Positions 22,944 to 23,238 of a stretch of 23,238 nt of DNA are shown piece by piece; within the stretch, counting starts at the first letter, position 1, and every line of letters begins with the position of its first letter. Origin of the DNA: a virus. The stretch lies in IMG/VR virus record IMGVR_UViG_3300044301_000545, positions 1-23,238 of that record; one strand, written 5' to 3'. The translations under genes were made by a program, and so were the position numbers. The notes under the pieces were generated by a model, which made no database searches, had not been told where the DNA came from, and saw only the letters and a list, made by a program, of their open reading frames with translations.

Positions 22944-23238
22944 TTAGACTACATCAAATAGAACCCAACACTTGCGTATGGCTCTACGCCAGTAGGTTTT
23001 GGCTGATGATTCGGATATTTCCAGGCTTTCTGCTATGAGTGGAAAGCTGTGCGATTTTAAACGCATCTTGAAGACCTGAAGTTCACGCTCGGATAGATTG
23101 TCGTAGGCCTCGTGGGCTGAAAGCTGCCAATGGCGCATATGTGGCTCGATGAGTCCAGAGCGGAAGATTGCTAGTTTGCGAAAGAACTCGTCACCGAGGT
23201 CGATGGATTCGATCAGTCTTTCGTAGTCATCTTCGGTG
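22944..23238 (-). CDS. Partial HTH protein, sigma-70 region 4 / LuxR-like
   Basis: The frame is open to the window edge, so the N-terminus is missing; 97 residues remain. The C-terminal part reads LSERELQVFKMRLKSHSFPL, then IAESLEISESSAKTYWRRAI. This is the pattern of LuxR/sigma-4 helix-turn-helix (L-S-E-R-E ... I-A..L.IS...K.Y). The preceding residues (DDYERLIESIDLGDEFFRKL) are helical. It lies just ahead of the terminase genes and may regulate late transcription; alternatively it may be a packaging accessory. It is not a full sigma factor as far as visible. Confidence 0.78.
   Translation of the reverse strand, partial: TEDDYERLIESIDLGDEFFRKLAIFRSGLIEPHMRHWQLSAHEAYDNLSERELQVFKMRLKSHSFPLIAESLEISESSAKTYWRRAIRKCWVLFDVV

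Overview
This is a stretch of an AT-rich tailed bacteriophage (Caudoviricetes) genome, covering the DNA-packaging, head, lysis and tail modules. Every gene lies on the minus strand, so transcription runs from base 23238 towards base 1. The non-contractile tail gene set (tube, frameshifted chaperone, tape measure, hub; no sheath) suggests a siphovirus. Several small proteins (FmdB-type zinc ribbon, small basic proteins, DUF6447-like protein) resemble ones I know from marine and cyanobacterial phages. An aquatic or marine source is therefore likely, but the sequence does not fix the host. There are no tRNAs, CRISPR arrays or integrase genes.

Layout in transcription order: (i) 23238-22514, a partial sigma/LuxR-like HTH protein and the terminase small subunit; (ii) 22614-18664, large terminase, portal, minor head protein and a virion-morphogenesis protein, tightly overlapping; (iii) 18655-17006, scaffold and major capsid protein (MCP), then a strong terminator; (iv) 16934-16267, two small very basic proteins and a zinc-ribbon protein; (v) 16218-11608, a 1536-residue repetitive fibre with a C-terminal S74 chaperone/protease domain; (vi) 11615-8759, a dense run of ten small proteins, most with a membrane segment and/or coiled coil, ending with a lysozyme-fold endolysin; (vii) 8736-6219, probable connector and tail-completion genes, including a 26-residue Lys-rich protein and a tandem paralogous pair; (viii) 6219-1, tail tube, frameshifted tail assembly chaperone, tape measure, tail hub-like protein and a partial tail protein.

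The main discovery is that the MCP gene is split. A start codon at 18103 opens an 18-codon exon with a typical capsid N-terminus, and the rest of the protein resumes in frame at 17824. The 225 bases between (17825-18049) fold as a compact group I self-splicing intron. They show a P1 helix ending in U-G at the 5' splice site, a perfect 8-bp P10 with exon 2, P3, P6, P7, P8, P9 and P9.1, an extra P7.1 hairpin, and a terminal G. Removing them restores a continuous 290-residue capsid protein; unspliced RNA stops after 19 codons. The intron has no homing endonuclease gene.

A second recoding event lies between the tail tube and tape measure genes. The 89-codon chaperone ends on a run of nine A, and a -1 slip there opens 138 further codons that have no start of their own, giving the usual short/long (G/GT-like) chaperone pair. 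Capsid production thus appears to depend on RNA splicing, and tail assembly on ribosomal frameshifting.
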